A stretch of 64,000 nt of DNA from Candidatus Zixiibacteriota bacterium (GCA_034003725.1 JAVEYB010000001.1:1-64000); one strand, 5' to 3'. Positions 51,682-61,145 are shown, numbered from the stretch's first letter. The notes: generated from the letters alone by a model not told the origin. A program made the numbers and translations.

Positions 51682-52138
51682 GCTTCCCGGTGAACAACCG
51701 TCCCGCCACCTCTTCGTACGTCCCGCGATACTGCTGGAGGTAGTAGTTGTAGCGGTCGGGATTCCAGACCTCGATCCATCGATTCACCCCGAGGATCAGA
51801 AGCTCTTTTTTGAGATCCGCCTCGGCGATGAGATGCTGCGGCACCAGGACCCGCCCGTTTTTGTCCGGCACCACCGGTGACACCCCGGAGTAAAAGCGCC
51901 GACTGAAGTAACGGTAATCCTGATTAGTAAAATCCAGCGTCGCCATCTGCTCCTGAATCGCCGCCCACTCGTGCTCGGGGTAAATGGAGAGACACCCTTC
52001 GAGGCCGCGGTTCAGAATGATGGTTCCGTCGAGCAGGAGAGATTTGTCCGGACCGGTGACATGACGAAGTTTGGCCGGGAGCGCGAATCGCCCCTTGTCG
52101 TCCATGGTCGTCGTGTATTGTCCATAGAAACCGGTCAA
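51662..52138 (-). CDS. mraZ: Transcriptional regulator MraZ
   Basis: 158 residues from a TTG at 52138. GGAGGG precedes it at correct spacing, and the translation then begins MTGFYGQYTTTMDDKGR, matching the family pattern. A GTG four codons upstream (52150) has no ribosome binding site and lies inside the MraZ box. Two SpoVT/AbrB-like domains, each with DxKGR/DKNGRVLVP. In E. coli MraZ represses its own operon. First gene of the cluster. Confidence 0.94.
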   Translation of the reverse strand: MTGFYGQYTTTMDDKGRFALPAKLRHVTGPDKSLLLDGTIILNRGLEGCLSIYPEHEWAAIQEQMATLDFTNQDYRYFSRRFYSGVSPVVPDKNGRVLVPQHLIAEADLKKELLILGVNRWIEVWNPDRYNYYLQQYRGTYEEVAGRLFTGKHDQPGE

Positions 52139-52144
52139 GAGTCC

Positions 52145-52169
52145 CTCCACAAAATCCCACGTCTACCCA
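52145..52169 (-). promoter_or_regulatory. MraZ box (three 10-bp-spaced TGGGN-type repeats)
   Basis: On the minus strand TGGGT, TGGGA and TGGAG start at 52169, 52159 and 52149, exactly ten bases apart, the known MraZ recognition pattern. The third repeat is also part of the ribosome binding site of mraZ, so bound protein would cover the start of the transcript and its translation signal. Confidence 0.8.
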
Positions 52170-52181
52170 AAAATCGCACTT

Positions 52182-52210
52182 ATTATCACTTTTCTCCCAC
52201 CACAAGTCAA
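52182..52210 (-). promoter_or_regulatory. Promoter of the division/cell-wall cluster
   Basis: TTGACT, 17 bases, GATAAT on the minus strand. The expected start of transcription is about 5-8 bases before the MraZ box. No second convincing promoter was seen inside the tightly packed cluster. Confidence 0.8.
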
Positions 52211-52556
52211 GGAAATAATCGGACGAAAAGCCAGTTTTTCTTTGATCTAAGCTGCTCGCAGTCAAGGTGTAATGGTGATCAAAAACGATCGCGTCATATC
52301 CGGCCACGGCTCAGCGACGTCTGCAGAATGTGGATAACTTCCGGATACGTGGTGGGACCGCCAACAGTCTGTCGGCTTCTCCCCATAACCCCAGCGCCCC
52401 CACCTGCAGAATGACTACCAAAGCGAGGGTAATAACGGCAATCCCCCCTTTTGCAAGGGCTTAGCAGACGATCCGGGTCCGGCCCGCAGGGCGTTATCGG
52501 CAATCCGCTTGCCGTAGTGGACGGTGGTTTCAGCCTGAAACAAGGGAAGAGCGAAC
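52211..52556. other. Intergenic stretch between the dcw promoter and the C25 peptidase gene
   Basis: No gene seen. It contains a perfect DnaA box, TGTGGATAA, at 52329-52337. A promoter for the peptidase gene must lie here, but I could not choose one. A purine-rich AGGGAAGAG precedes that gene. Confidence 0.45.
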
Positions 52557-54857
52557 ATGAAGAGGCTAGTGGTTTTTCTGCAGATAATCATGGCGATGAC
52601 GAATACTCTCGCGCTGGCGGACGACAAGCGAGCGACAATCGAGTTCTCGCCTTTGGAAGCGGTAGTAGATCCGGGCAACCGAATGATCTCTTATCCCGGC
52701 ATGGAAAGCATAAAGGTGGGAGGTTTTACCCTCCCGGTTTTGCGCACGTCAATCAGCCTTGAGCCGGGCGAACACGCCGCCGATTTTGCCTTCCAGGTGC
52801 TCGCGAAGACAGAGGTCGGTCAGGTCAGCGCAATTGCTCCAACCGATCTTCCCACGTCGGAATCGCCCGAACGAATCGAGTCGATTCTCGGAGCAACGGC
52901 TTCTGGCTTTCCCGGCACAAAGCATGTCGATGTCCTTGGCGTCTACACTAGGGCCGGCCAGCGCTATCTCGAGTTGGTGTTTTACCCTGCAATCGTGGCA
53001 GGCAACGGAGTAGTTGCCGTGGCGGAGCAGATAGAATTGTCGGTTGGCGGTCGGAGTATCGGCCGTGCCGATATGATAAGTCAAGGCAGCCTCCCTACCG
53101 AGTGTACGTACGACCGTCCGGACCGGGCAGCGGCCGCCGAGTTTGGTCCGAAGTATCTGATTGTCGGCGCGCAGGGTTTTTTGCCGGTGCTGAGCCGACT
53201 CGCGGAATACCGTCGCGCGTGCGGGTATCAGGCGGAACTTGTATCGATCGAGACCATACTCGCCGGCTACTCCGGTCGTGACGCCGCCGAACAACTTCGA
53301 GAGTACCTGAAGGATTATCATAGCGGCGGCGGGCTGTATGTGCTTTTGGCGGGCGACGAATCCCTGCTGCCGGTGCGCTATGCGTACTACTACAACGCTT
53401 ACGCTCCGGTCGAGCTTGATGTGCTGCAGATTTGCGACTTGTACTTCGCCGACGTGACCGGTCAGTGGGATGTCGATAACGACGGCGTCTGGGGGGAACG
53501 CACGCATGACGAGGCTGACCTCGTGCCGGAGTTGCTGGTGGGGCGGCTTCCGTGCAGCGACAGCCTCGAATTCGAGCGTTATATCGACAACCTGATAGCC
53601 TATGAAACCAATGCGGGCGGCAGCGATCGTTCCTGGCTCACGCGATCCTTCTTCTACAGCTCCGATGAGATGCGTGATTATGAAACCGCTGGACAGCATG
53701 AGTACATTGCACGGGCGTATCCCTCGACTTTCGGTATCGACACCACGCTGGCCATCGAGCAATCAAGCGGCGCGGACCTGTCGCCGCAGAATCTCGACGG
53801 CGCCCAGTTGCCGTCGGCGATGGCCGACGGCTACGGAATAGTGAACGTCATCGCACACGGACGCGCCGACGGGTATGTGCTTCGCTCGGCGGGGTACAAC
53901 AACTGGCCGAAGGTATACATGCTCACCGCCGGGCAATCGGGCGGACACGGGTGTTTCGATTCGACCCTGGAAACCGGAAGGCCGGGGTTCTGGTATTCAC
54001 TGGCCTGCGACAACGGTGGATTCGACGAGGACCAGGCGCCTTTTGCAGGGGGGCGGTCGATGGTGCAGCATTTGATCGGCGCGGCTGATGGCGCGGTCGG
54101 CATGGTAGCGTACAGCCGCTGGGGCTGGGTCGGCTCAAGCCACCTGCTGCAGAAGGCGTTTTTCGATTCGCTGTTCGCCCGGCCCGACCGACCGGCTGTC
54201 GAGGCTATGTACGCCTCGAAGCAGGCTCTCCCCTACTACCGCGATCTCGTGCTCGGGCAGAATTATTTCGGCGACCCCGCGCTGCGTGTCTACACCGCGA
54301 TACCGACGGACCTGATTGTCGCCTGCGAACGGACCGACGAGCATTTGACCGTGCGCGTTACGGCCAGCGGCGCTGCGGTGGATAACGCATTGATAACGAT
54401 TGTGGACCATGTCGGCGGGATCGTGCGGCAGACTGTTACCGGCGCCGATGGTCGAGCCGATTTCGAGGGCCTGCCCGGTAATGCGGTATTCACCGCAGGA
54501 GTCGTGAAGCCGGGCCACACCGTATCCGTTTCCGAACTCGCACCATCGATTGTCACCGATGTCGGTGACGACGAGAACGTGACGGTGCCGAACGTCTTTC
54601 ATCTGCAACAGAACTATCCGAATCCATTCAACCCCTCGACCAGGATCGGCTTTTCACTCCCTGAGAGAGCGCATGTCACCCTGCGAGTGTTCAACCTGCT
54701 CGGGCAGGAGGTACAGACGCTTGTCGAAGCGGATTTCGCAGCGGGGACCCACGAAACGGTCTGGCAGGCCGACAGCCGTCTGGCGAGCGGGGTTTATTTT
54801 TATCGGCTCGACGCAGGGCCGTTCAGCGCCGTGAAAAAGATGATATTGCTGCAGTGA
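52557..54857 (+). CDS. Gingipain-like cysteine peptidase (family C25) with T9SS sorting tail
   Basis: 766 residues. Signal peptide MKRLVVFLQIIMAMTNTLALA, then a propeptide-like beta domain to about residue 190. The C25 core starts at EFGPKYLIVGAQGFLPVL and includes LLAGDESLLPVRYAYY and LVGRLPCSD. The catalytic His434 lies in VNVIAHGRADG and Cys484 in SLACDNGGFD. A carboxypeptidase-like or Ig-like domain (VRQTVTGADGRADFEGLPG) precedes the C-terminal sorting domain (QNYPNPFNPSTRIGF, SGVYFYRLDAG). Expected to be exported by type IX secretion and to act at or outside the cell surface. Cleavage specificity is not predictable. It converges on the glycosyltransferase gene with a 35-base overlap. Confidence 0.9.
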   Translation: MKRLVVFLQIIMAMTNTLALADDKRATIEFSPLEAVVDPGNRMISYPGMESIKVGGFTLPVLRTSISLEPGEHAADFAFQVLAKTEVGQVSAIAPTDLPTSESPERIESILGATASGFPGTKHVDVLGVYTRAGQRYLELVFYPAIVAGNGVVAVAEQIELSVGGRSIGRADMISQGSLPTECTYDRPDRAAAAEFGPKYLIVGAQGFLPVLSRLAEYRRACGYQAELVSIETILAGYSGRDAAEQLREYLKDYHSGGGLYVLLAGDESLLPVRYAYYYNAYAPVELDVLQICDLYFADVTGQWDVDNDGVWGERTHDEADLVPELLVGRLPCSDSLEFERYIDNLIAYETNAGGSDRSWLTRSFFYSSDEMRDYETAGQHEYIARAYPSTFGIDTTLAIEQSSGADLSPQNLDGAQLPSAMADGYGIVNVIAHGRADGYVLRSAGYNNWPKVYMLTAGQSGGHGCFDSTLETGRPGFWYSLACDNGGFDEDQAPFAGGRSMVQHLIGAADGAVGMVAYSRWGWVGSSHLLQKAFFDSLFARPDRPAVEAMYASKQALPYYRDLVLGQNYFGDPALRVYTAIPTDLIVACERTDEHLTVRVTASGAAVDNALITIVDHVGGIVRQTVTGADGRADFEGLPGNAVFTAGVVKPGHTVSVSELAPSIVTDVGDDENVTVPNVFHLQQNYPNPFNPSTRIGFSLPERAHVTLRVFNLLGQEVQTLVEADFAAGTHETVWQADSRLASGVYFYRLDAGPFSAVKKMILLQ

Positions 54858-55728
54858 GCTTGCGACGCGTCTGGTTAACCGCAATCGATATGGGAATGGA
54901 GATCATCAGCAGCGCGCCGCAGAGCCACAACAGCGGCAGTTCGATCGGCCGCGCGTACTTTCGCATATAGCGATACATCGACGTGTGCGAAATGATCCGG
55001 ATCCGTACCGGCATGGTCGATGTAGACGCTCCGACATAGTGCTCCACCACCGCGTCAGGATAATACAACCGCTTGTAACCCGCGTCGGCGAGTCGCCGGC
55101 AAAAGTCCACATCGTTGAACAATATCGGGAAGCGTTCGTCCATCATGCCGATATCGTCGACGACGCGTCTGGGTATGAGCATAACCGCTCCCATGGGTTG
55201 ATCGACAAACGCCTCCGTCTCGTGGTCGAAGAATCCCATGCGCCACGAACCGAATGTGGGATGATCCGGGAAAACTCGGTCGAGAAACAGCGCCCGGTAG
55301 AGCACATGACGGTAGGTGGGAAACGATCGTACGGAGCGCTGCGTACCGCCGCCGAAGTATATGAACTTCGGGCCGATCATACCGATTGTATCGTCCTGTC
55401 TGATCCGTTCGAGCAGCCTTGCGGTAGCGCCGTGACCAAAACGAAGATCCTGATTGAGAATATAGTAGTACTCACCTTTTCCGCGCTCGAAGCCCTGATT
55501 TACGGCCCGGGCAAATCCGAGGTTCGACGCATTGCGGATGAGCGTCACCCGGGGGTAGGTCCGCTCGACGAATTCCGGCGATCCGTCGCGGGAGCCATTG
55601 TCCACGACAATGATTTCATGGGTCAGCCCGCGAAGTTCCTCAGACAGCGTGCGAAGACAGTCGGGAAGGAATGTCATCCCGTTGTACGAAATGATGACGG
55701 CGGATATTTCGGGGCGATCGGAACTCAT
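54823..55728 (-). CDS. Family 2 glycosyltransferase (rhamnosyltransferase-like)
   Basis: 301 residues. GT-A fold start VIISYNGMTFLPDCLRTL, EIIVVDNGSRDGS, NLGFARAVNQGF, the metal-binding region NQDL (for DxD), and FNDVDFCRRLADAGYKRLYYP. A membrane-associated hydrophobic helix ends the protein (LLWLCGALLMISIPISIAV). Likely adds a sugar to a lipid-linked glycan. Last gene of the seven-gene operon. Its 3' end overlaps the end of the opposing peptidase gene by 35 bases with no terminator between. Confidence 0.9.
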   Translation of the reverse strand: MSSDRPEISAVIISYNGMTFLPDCLRTLSEELRGLTHEIIVVDNGSRDGSPEFVERTYPRVTLIRNASNLGFARAVNQGFERGKGEYYYILNQDLRFGHGATARLLERIRQDDTIGMIGPKFIYFGGGTQRSVRSFPTYRHVLYRALFLDRVFPDHPTFGSWRMGFFDHETEAFVDQPMGAVMLIPRRVVDDIGMMDERFPILFNDVDFCRRLADAGYKRLYYPDAVVEHYVGASTSTMPVRIRIISHTSMYRYMRKYARPIELPLLWLCGALLMISIPISIAVNQTRRKLTAAISSFSRR

Positions 55729-56966
55729 GTGAGCGCATCCAGTAGTTTCGCGAACGAGCAGGCCATGGCGTCCGAAGAATACGGCAAGGCATAGTCAGGA
55801 AGTCGTGTGATTGCCAGTTCTCCGCGGATTGCGCGCTCGATGGTGTCTGTGAGATAGCCGGCTGCACGATCACGATCGCGCTCCGTGAAACAGAACCCGG
55901 CGCCGGTCAGACGAATGAACCGGCAGATCTCGCTGTCGGCAGAGGCCGAGGCCAGCACCGGCCGTCCTGAGGCCGCCATATCAAACATGCGCTGCGGAAG
56001 GATACCCTGTTCCCGCTCGGCGGTCAAACCCAGATAGAAGAGGTGGCACTGCGAGAATATCTCAATGGTGCGGTCGCGCTTCTGCAGGCCGTGGATCTCT
56101 ACTCGGGTGCGAAGGCCGTGCGATTCAAACATCGCCCCCAACCACTGCGGTTCGACCAGGCCGACCTGCACAAATCGAATACGATCGTACAAATCGGGGC
56201 GACGCTGCTTCACGGCTTCAACAACCGCGAGCAGCGGTTCGACCACCCGCTCTTCGTTGAACGTGCCGGGAATGCCGATGACAAACGATGTACTGTCGGC
56301 CGGTGGTTTCCACTGCTCAGCTCGGTCGATATCGAAGCCGTTGGTGATGACCTCTCCCTGCCCGAGATAATCAGTAATCGCAGGATTGACGGCAGTGATC
56401 CGAGAACAGGTCCGGACTATACTCTCTTTAAGCTCGTGAGCCCTGCCCTTGTTGCGCGCATCGGCGTAGCTTTCGTCGATTTTGTACATCGTCCAGAAAT
56501 CACGGAAATCGGCGATCCATGGGAGGCTGTGCTGTTTCGCGAGCTCCATGGCAACCAGATGAGACGATATGGGCGGCGATGTTGAGATGATTGCGTTGTA
56601 TTTCCGTCGCCGCATGAGGCGCGTGCCCAGTCGTACGGCGGGACGCACCCAGCCCACTTTAGAGTCGGGAAAGAACCTGTCCGAAACCGGCCGTCCCCGC
56701 CTTATAGTCGAGTGTTTGAGCGTACGAATGCCCAAAAGGCAGAGCATGCGTTGAGGATCATAGGAACCGGAGCGAAAGATGCCGTCGGTTCGCACGCCGT
56801 GGAGCAGTTCAGGCTCGTAGGCGCGGTACGCAACGGATCTGACGGTTAAGATGTCACAGTCCCAGCCATGCCCCGGCAGATACTTATAGAGATTCAGCGG
56901 TCGGCCCACTCCGCCAAGACCGAGCGGCGGGAAGTAATAGCATACCACCATGACCCGCCGGCTCAT
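55725..56966 (-). CDS. Family 4 glycosyltransferase
   Basis: 413 residues of the GT-B fold. The N-domain begins VMVVCYYFPPLGLGGVGRPL, with NAIISTSPPISSHLVAM and PWIADFRDFWT. The C-domain has FVIGIPGTFNEERVVEPLL and a donor site around LPQRMFDMAASGRPVLASA, where the usual EAMACG/E-x7-E block is altered. Overlaps both neighbours by four bases. Sugar specificity unknown; probably builds a surface polysaccharide. Confidence 0.88.
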   Translation of the reverse strand: MSRRVMVVCYYFPPLGLGGVGRPLNLYKYLPGHGWDCDILTVRSVAYRAYEPELLHGVRTDGIFRSGSYDPQRMLCLLGIRTLKHSTIRRGRPVSDRFFPDSKVGWVRPAVRLGTRLMRRRKYNAIISTSPPISSHLVAMELAKQHSLPWIADFRDFWTMYKIDESYADARNKGRAHELKESIVRTCSRITAVNPAITDYLGQGEVITNGFDIDRAEQWKPPADSTSFVIGIPGTFNEERVVEPLLAVVEAVKQRRPDLYDRIRFVQVGLVEPQWLGAMFESHGLRTRVEIHGLQKRDRTIEIFSQCHLFYLGLTAEREQGILPQRMFDMAASGRPVLASASADSEICRFIRLTGAGFCFTERDRDRAAGYLTDTIERAIRGELAITRLPDYALPYSSDAMACSFAKLLDALT

Positions 56967-58039
56967 CTCCGCCTCCGGGTTACCAGATCGTTCATGATCC
57001 GGATCATCTCGGCCACATTGTTTTCGAACACCGCCTCGCGTTTGACGCGTTCGAAGTTGGCAGATCGCCAGGCGGTTTTGGGGTCGTTGTCGCGAATGAA
57101 CCAGTCGACAATATTGCGAAGGGCCTTTTCGTTATAGAGCTCGTAGAGGTATCCGTTCTCGTTTGACAGCCACTCGCGTACGCCGGGGATGTCGGCGGCA
57201 ATCGGCAGCAGACCGAGACCCATGGCTTCGATCATCGAGGCGGGGGATGAATCCGACAGGGCGCTGGAGAGATAGACGTCGTGCCCGGCCATAAAACGCA
57301 TAAACTGATCGCGCGGCATGCGTTCGTAGATTTTCAGGCGATCGCCGATCATGGAACGGGCGTGGAGACGGAAGTGTCCGGAGAGTGAACCGGCCGCCGG
57401 GAATGTCATTTCAATGAGGCCCTCGGCAGCGAGCGGGGCGAGCGCCCGCACGAGAAACAAATTATTGTATACCTTCTCGTGAGGGCGGGGCACGATGATA
57501 CGAAGAGGTCTACTCAGATCGTACGTCGGTTTGTGCCATTCCAGAAATCCGGATTCAATGCCCCAGGGGATCAGCCGAGTGGCGGGCAGCGCAGCCAGTC
57601 GTGCGGCCGCATCGAGCAGGTATTGCGAATCACCTGCGACGAGGTCACTTTTCGCGAGCGCAAAGGCAGTCTTTCGGCGATGGAACACGGATTTTTGCGG
57701 GACAAGCAGGACATCAGATCCCCAGAGATTGGTGATGACCGGGGCCCATCGACGCACATTGCCGATCGCGGCCAGAAACCCGTAGCCGGAGGCAAAGTGC
57801 GGATTGACAATATCGGGCCTGACTCGTTCCATGAGCGCGCGAAGCTCAGTGGCCGCCATCACGTAATGCAGTTGACGCACCGGCCCCCGGGATTTCAGGG
57901 TATAGTGATGCATGGCACCGGGCTCAAGCGAAGCGACAAACACGCGGCAGCCCTGACGTCGGAGTTCCGCCACATACCGCTCGGTATGGAACGACCGGCT
58001 GTCCGCGAGCACCATGATATGCAGACGGGCATCGCTCAT
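56963..58039 (-). CDS. Family 4 glycosyltransferase
   Basis: 358 residues from the ATG at 58039, five bases after GGGAGA. The longer upstream frame runs into the previous gene. N-domain HIMVLADSRSFHTERYVAEL and DIVNPHFASGYGFLAAI, linker LIPWGIESGFLEW. The C-domain donor site is DVYLSSALSDSSPASMIEAM followed by GLGLLPIAADIPGVREWL, the classical E-x7-E region of GT4. Translationally coupled to the gene before and after. Confidence 0.9.
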   Translation of the reverse strand: MSDARLHIMVLADSRSFHTERYVAELRRQGCRVFVASLEPGAMHHYTLKSRGPVRQLHYVMAATELRALMERVRPDIVNPHFASGYGFLAAIGNVRRWAPVITNLWGSDVLLVPQKSVFHRRKTAFALAKSDLVAGDSQYLLDAAARLAALPATRLIPWGIESGFLEWHKPTYDLSRPLRIIVPRPHEKVYNNLFLVRALAPLAAEGLIEMTFPAAGSLSGHFRLHARSMIGDRLKIYERMPRDQFMRFMAGHDVYLSSALSDSSPASMIEAMGLGLLPIAADIPGVREWLSNENGYLYELYNEKALRNIVDWFIRDNDPKTAWRSANFERVKREAVFENNVAEMIRIMNDLVTRRRR

Positions 58040-58962
58040 CGCAGTCTCCCCAACAGCGACTTGTAGACATAGCACGGGTAGCGGTACGTTATGCCCCCCC
58101 ATTTGCGCTTGAACGATTCGAGGCCTTCCGCCTCGGAGGGTGACTGGCCGAGATTCAGCCGTACCACGCCGCACGATCGCAGCTTCGCAATGGCGTCGGA
58201 CATCAATGCCTGGTTAGGCTTCATCGAAGAGAGCTCCTTGTCCAGGCATGATTGCCAGTACAGCGCGCTGGAGCCGTCGCGAAAATAGATGTGCGACGCG
58301 GCGAGGCGGTCGTTATCCCGGACCACGGTCCACAGCACGCGCTCGTCGCGCCCGGCAAGCGAAGCCAGGCGAGCGTAGAAATCGTCGGAGTAACGCGCCG
58401 GCGAATCGTGCCGCTGCTCCGTGGCGCGGGTCAGCGAAATAAACGAGTCAAGGTCACGCGACATCACGAACGGCTGAGGCTGGACCCCCTCGCGGGCCGC
58501 TTTGCGAATCTCCGATCGGAGTTTGCTGTCGGGCGGCGCCCAGCCGGGTGCGCCGATGTCGACCACGGTCGTCTCACGAACCTGTGTCTCGAATCCCTCG
58601 GGCACAGTGACGTGGGTGTCGTAATCGGTGATGAATATTCTGGTATATCCGGATGACCTGAGCGTGTCGAATAGCGTCTGGGCGATAAGCGAGTGATTGC
58701 CGGCAACCTGAGCGGACATGACGATCCTGCCCGGCAGTCCGTCGGGCATGCACTGCAGCCGCGTCAGGGGCGAACTGCCGAATTCGACGGCGGTCAACAT
58801 CGCAACACAGTCGCCACCCGCTTCAACGATCCAGCAGATGGGCCGCCCACCCATCGCCCGCCACACGTCGGCGAAATCCGGCGAGCTGAACAGGGATGCG
58901 GCGGTCAATTGCGCGATACTGTCCGCGGACAGCTCTTCTACAGCAAGTCGGAAGACATTCAT
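58036..58962 (-). CDS. FemAB/GNAT-like aminoacyl- or acyltransferase
   Basis: 308 residues with two GNAT-like halves. The second half carries SKLRSEIRKAAREGVQPQPF, SRDLDSFISLTRATEQRH, SHIYFRDGSSALYWQSC and FKRKWGGITYRYPCYVYKSL, the pattern of the 'Acetyltransf_6/FemAB' proteins often found in polysaccharide and exosortase loci. It could modify a glycan or attach an amino acid. Substrate unknown. Tied by four-base overlaps to the PorZ-like gene before and the glycosyltransferase after. Confidence 0.75.
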   Translation of the reverse strand: MNVFRLAVEELSADSIAQLTAASLFSSPDFADVWRAMGGRPICWIVEAGGDCVAMLTAVEFGSSPLTRLQCMPDGLPGRIVMSAQVAGNHSLIAQTLFDTLRSSGYTRIFITDYDTHVTVPEGFETQVRETTVVDIGAPGWAPPDSKLRSEIRKAAREGVQPQPFVMSRDLDSFISLTRATEQRHDSPARYSDDFYARLASLAGRDERVLWTVVRDNDRLAASHIYFRDGSSALYWQSCLDKELSSMKPNQALMSDAIAKLRSCGVVRLNLGQSPSEAEGLESFKRKWGGITYRYPCYVYKSLLGRLR

Positions 58963-61145
58963 TGGCGGACCAAAAGGACCTTGCCCCGTCCCACGTTGCC
59001 CTCGTCGTCGGCGATGATGTACAAGTAAACGCCCGACGCGACATCAACACCGCCGTCGTTGCGCCCGTCCCATCCCTCATTGACGCGAACGGTGCGCACG
59101 AGATCGCCGGCGACCGTATAGATGCGCACGTCTCCGGGGCGGTTGAAGTTAAAACGAAGGAGGTCGTCGGAGGAGGCAATAACAAACGGGTTTGGAAATG
59201 CGATGACCTCGTCGATGTTTTCGGTGGGCGGTCCGAAGATCGACGGATACCGGGAGAGTCCGAAGTTCGTCGCAATGTACAAGTCACCGGTGACGGGGTC
59301 GATAGACATACCCCTGATCTCGTTGTCCACCAGCCCCGAATTTGATGACGTGAAGACCGTGAACGAACGGTCAGTGACGTCGTACAGCGCCAAACCGTTG
59401 CGAGCGCCGATCCACGCGTTACCGCGACCATCGATGGCCAGCGACGTGATGTCGGGACCAATTCCCGATGGGAGCGGGATGGTCTCGAACAATTCGAGAC
59501 CGAGTTCGATATTGAATCGGGAGAGGCCGAAATTCGTCCCCACCCAGAGCGCACCGTCGGGCGCATAGCGCACGATTCGAACCACATCGGACGCCAGCCG
59601 GTTGTCATCTTCGGTGAAGTGCTCGCAGTTCACACCCGATACGAACGGACGGCACACGAAGACGCCGTTGTTGTCCGTACCGATCGCCAATTCACCGTTT
59701 TGATAAGCCAGCGAGATGATGGTGTTGTCGGTCAGCCCTTGTGCCTGACCGATTGAATCCCAAGCCGACCGTGTGTCGAGGCTGTCCAAACGGCAATACA
59801 CGACCGGATAACCGGCAACGGGATTGAGCGCCGACAGGAATATATGTCGATCGCTGACGGCGACTCCCGACAGAACCACATCGCCGTTGCCGTCGATATG
59901 CAGCGGCGTGTTGGTTTGGTCGTATCGGATCGCGGTATCGCCGACGACACGATACACGCCCTCGCCAAACGTGCCGGCCCATATCCCTCCCGCCAAATCG
60001 GCCCGGATTTTCGTCGTTCGGAGGCCCACGTTGAAGGTGGTTGGAGCCCATTCATCATTGAGCAACCGGGCCATGGCTTTCCGGTCAAACAGGGCCGCCA
60101 CTACTCCATCAGGGGTGACCGTGACATCAGCTACCACGTTTTCCGGCATTCCGACATACTGGTAGGCGGTATATGCGCCACCGGCATTGTGATACAGGCC
60201 ACCGGCATCCAGCGCCACCCACCGAAAATCACCGGTATTGAATCCCGTTCGCGGACGGCTCGTGAACGACCCTGGAAGCAACGTCACACCTCCATCGTCA
60301 ACGACCACAAGGCCGCGCGACGAATAAACGAACAGACTGTCGTTGTTCTCGATCAAATCGGTCACCTCGACGGCGCCAATGACCGGAATGGGCCCAAACA
60401 CAACGGACCCGCCCGATGTATCCATCACGAACAGGCCGCCGAGTCCTCCGACGTACAACTGGTTCTCGAATATTGCGACTCGGTTGATGCGGTTATTGCC
60501 GAGCGCCGGATGCGTGACGGTGTTGTAGACGGTCCAGTTGGCCGGGGAAACCAACTGCGACGGGTTGGAGCGATTGGCAACGGCAACGCCCGCAGCTGTC
60601 GCGAGCCAGATAGAGTCACCGTCGAGCGCGATATCGTATACCGCCGGAAACTGGTTGACCGATGTAATGCGAAAACGATTCTGGTACTGCCCGCCGTCGT
60701 TTTCCTTCGAGAACAATATCAATCCACTGTCACTGCCGATCCAGAGATTGCTGCCGTCGTCTTCGACCGTCAAGAGACGAAGGTCACCGTAGATCGGCCC
60801 GGTTGGGAATTGCCGGGGATTCGGACCGTCGAACCGCACCAGCCGTCCCCTGCCGGTCACCCACTTCTGGTCCGTTGCATCGACGACAATGTCCGTTACA
60901 TCGTTGGTCCCGAGTCCGTCGATGTTCACATAGGTCTGTCCCTGCTCGTCCCGGTCAGTTATAGCCAGGATGCCGCCCGAAGTGGCGACAAACAGCGTAT
61001 CGTCAATCAGGCGCATCCTGCGCACATCGGTAAACGATGTGTACGTCTGCCAGTCGGCTGCATGGGCCGTTACGGCAAGAACCGCCAGTGCCGCCGCTAC
61101 AATTCGGCGCGTCAGCCGCGGCCGATGATTTTTCGTCCAATCCAT
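58959..61145 (-). CDS. Two-propeller surface protein with C-terminal sorting domain, PorZ-like
   Basis: 728 residues. Signal peptide (RRIVAAALAVLAVTAHA), then repeats of the 'two-component regulator propeller' type: TYVNIDGLGTNDVTDIVVD, NLWIGSDSGLILF, GIWAGTFGEGVYRV, ALWVGTNFGLSRFN, NAWIGARNGLALYD. The last 85 residues form a FlgD-Ig-like/T9SS tail (AFPNPFVIASSDDLLRFNF, ASGVYLYIIADDEGNVG). P. gingivalis PorZ has the same layout of propellers plus sorting tail and belongs to the T9SS attachment machinery. It starts 34 bases inside lnt. Orthology to PorZ is a proposal. Confidence 0.8.
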   Translation of the reverse strand: MDWTKNHRPRLTRRIVAAALAVLAVTAHAADWQTYTSFTDVRRMRLIDDTLFVATSGGILAITDRDEQGQTYVNIDGLGTNDVTDIVVDATDQKWVTGRGRLVRFDGPNPRQFPTGPIYGDLRLLTVEDDGSNLWIGSDSGLILFSKENDGGQYQNRFRITSVNQFPAVYDIALDGDSIWLATAAGVAVANRSNPSQLVSPANWTVYNTVTHPALGNNRINRVAIFENQLYVGGLGGLFVMDTSGGSVVFGPIPVIGAVEVTDLIENNDSLFVYSSRGLVVVDDGGVTLLPGSFTSRPRTGFNTGDFRWVALDAGGLYHNAGGAYTAYQYVGMPENVVADVTVTPDGVVAALFDRKAMARLLNDEWAPTTFNVGLRTTKIRADLAGGIWAGTFGEGVYRVVGDTAIRYDQTNTPLHIDGNGDVVLSGVAVSDRHIFLSALNPVAGYPVVYCRLDSLDTRSAWDSIGQAQGLTDNTIISLAYQNGELAIGTDNNGVFVCRPFVSGVNCEHFTEDDNRLASDVVRIVRYAPDGALWVGTNFGLSRFNIELGLELFETIPLPSGIGPDITSLAIDGRGNAWIGARNGLALYDVTDRSFTVFTSSNSGLVDNEIRGMSIDPVTGDLYIATNFGLSRYPSIFGPPTENIDEVIAFPNPFVIASSDDLLRFNFNRPGDVRIYTVAGDLVRTVRVNEGWDGRNDGGVDVASGVYLYIIADDEGNVGRGKVLLVRQ

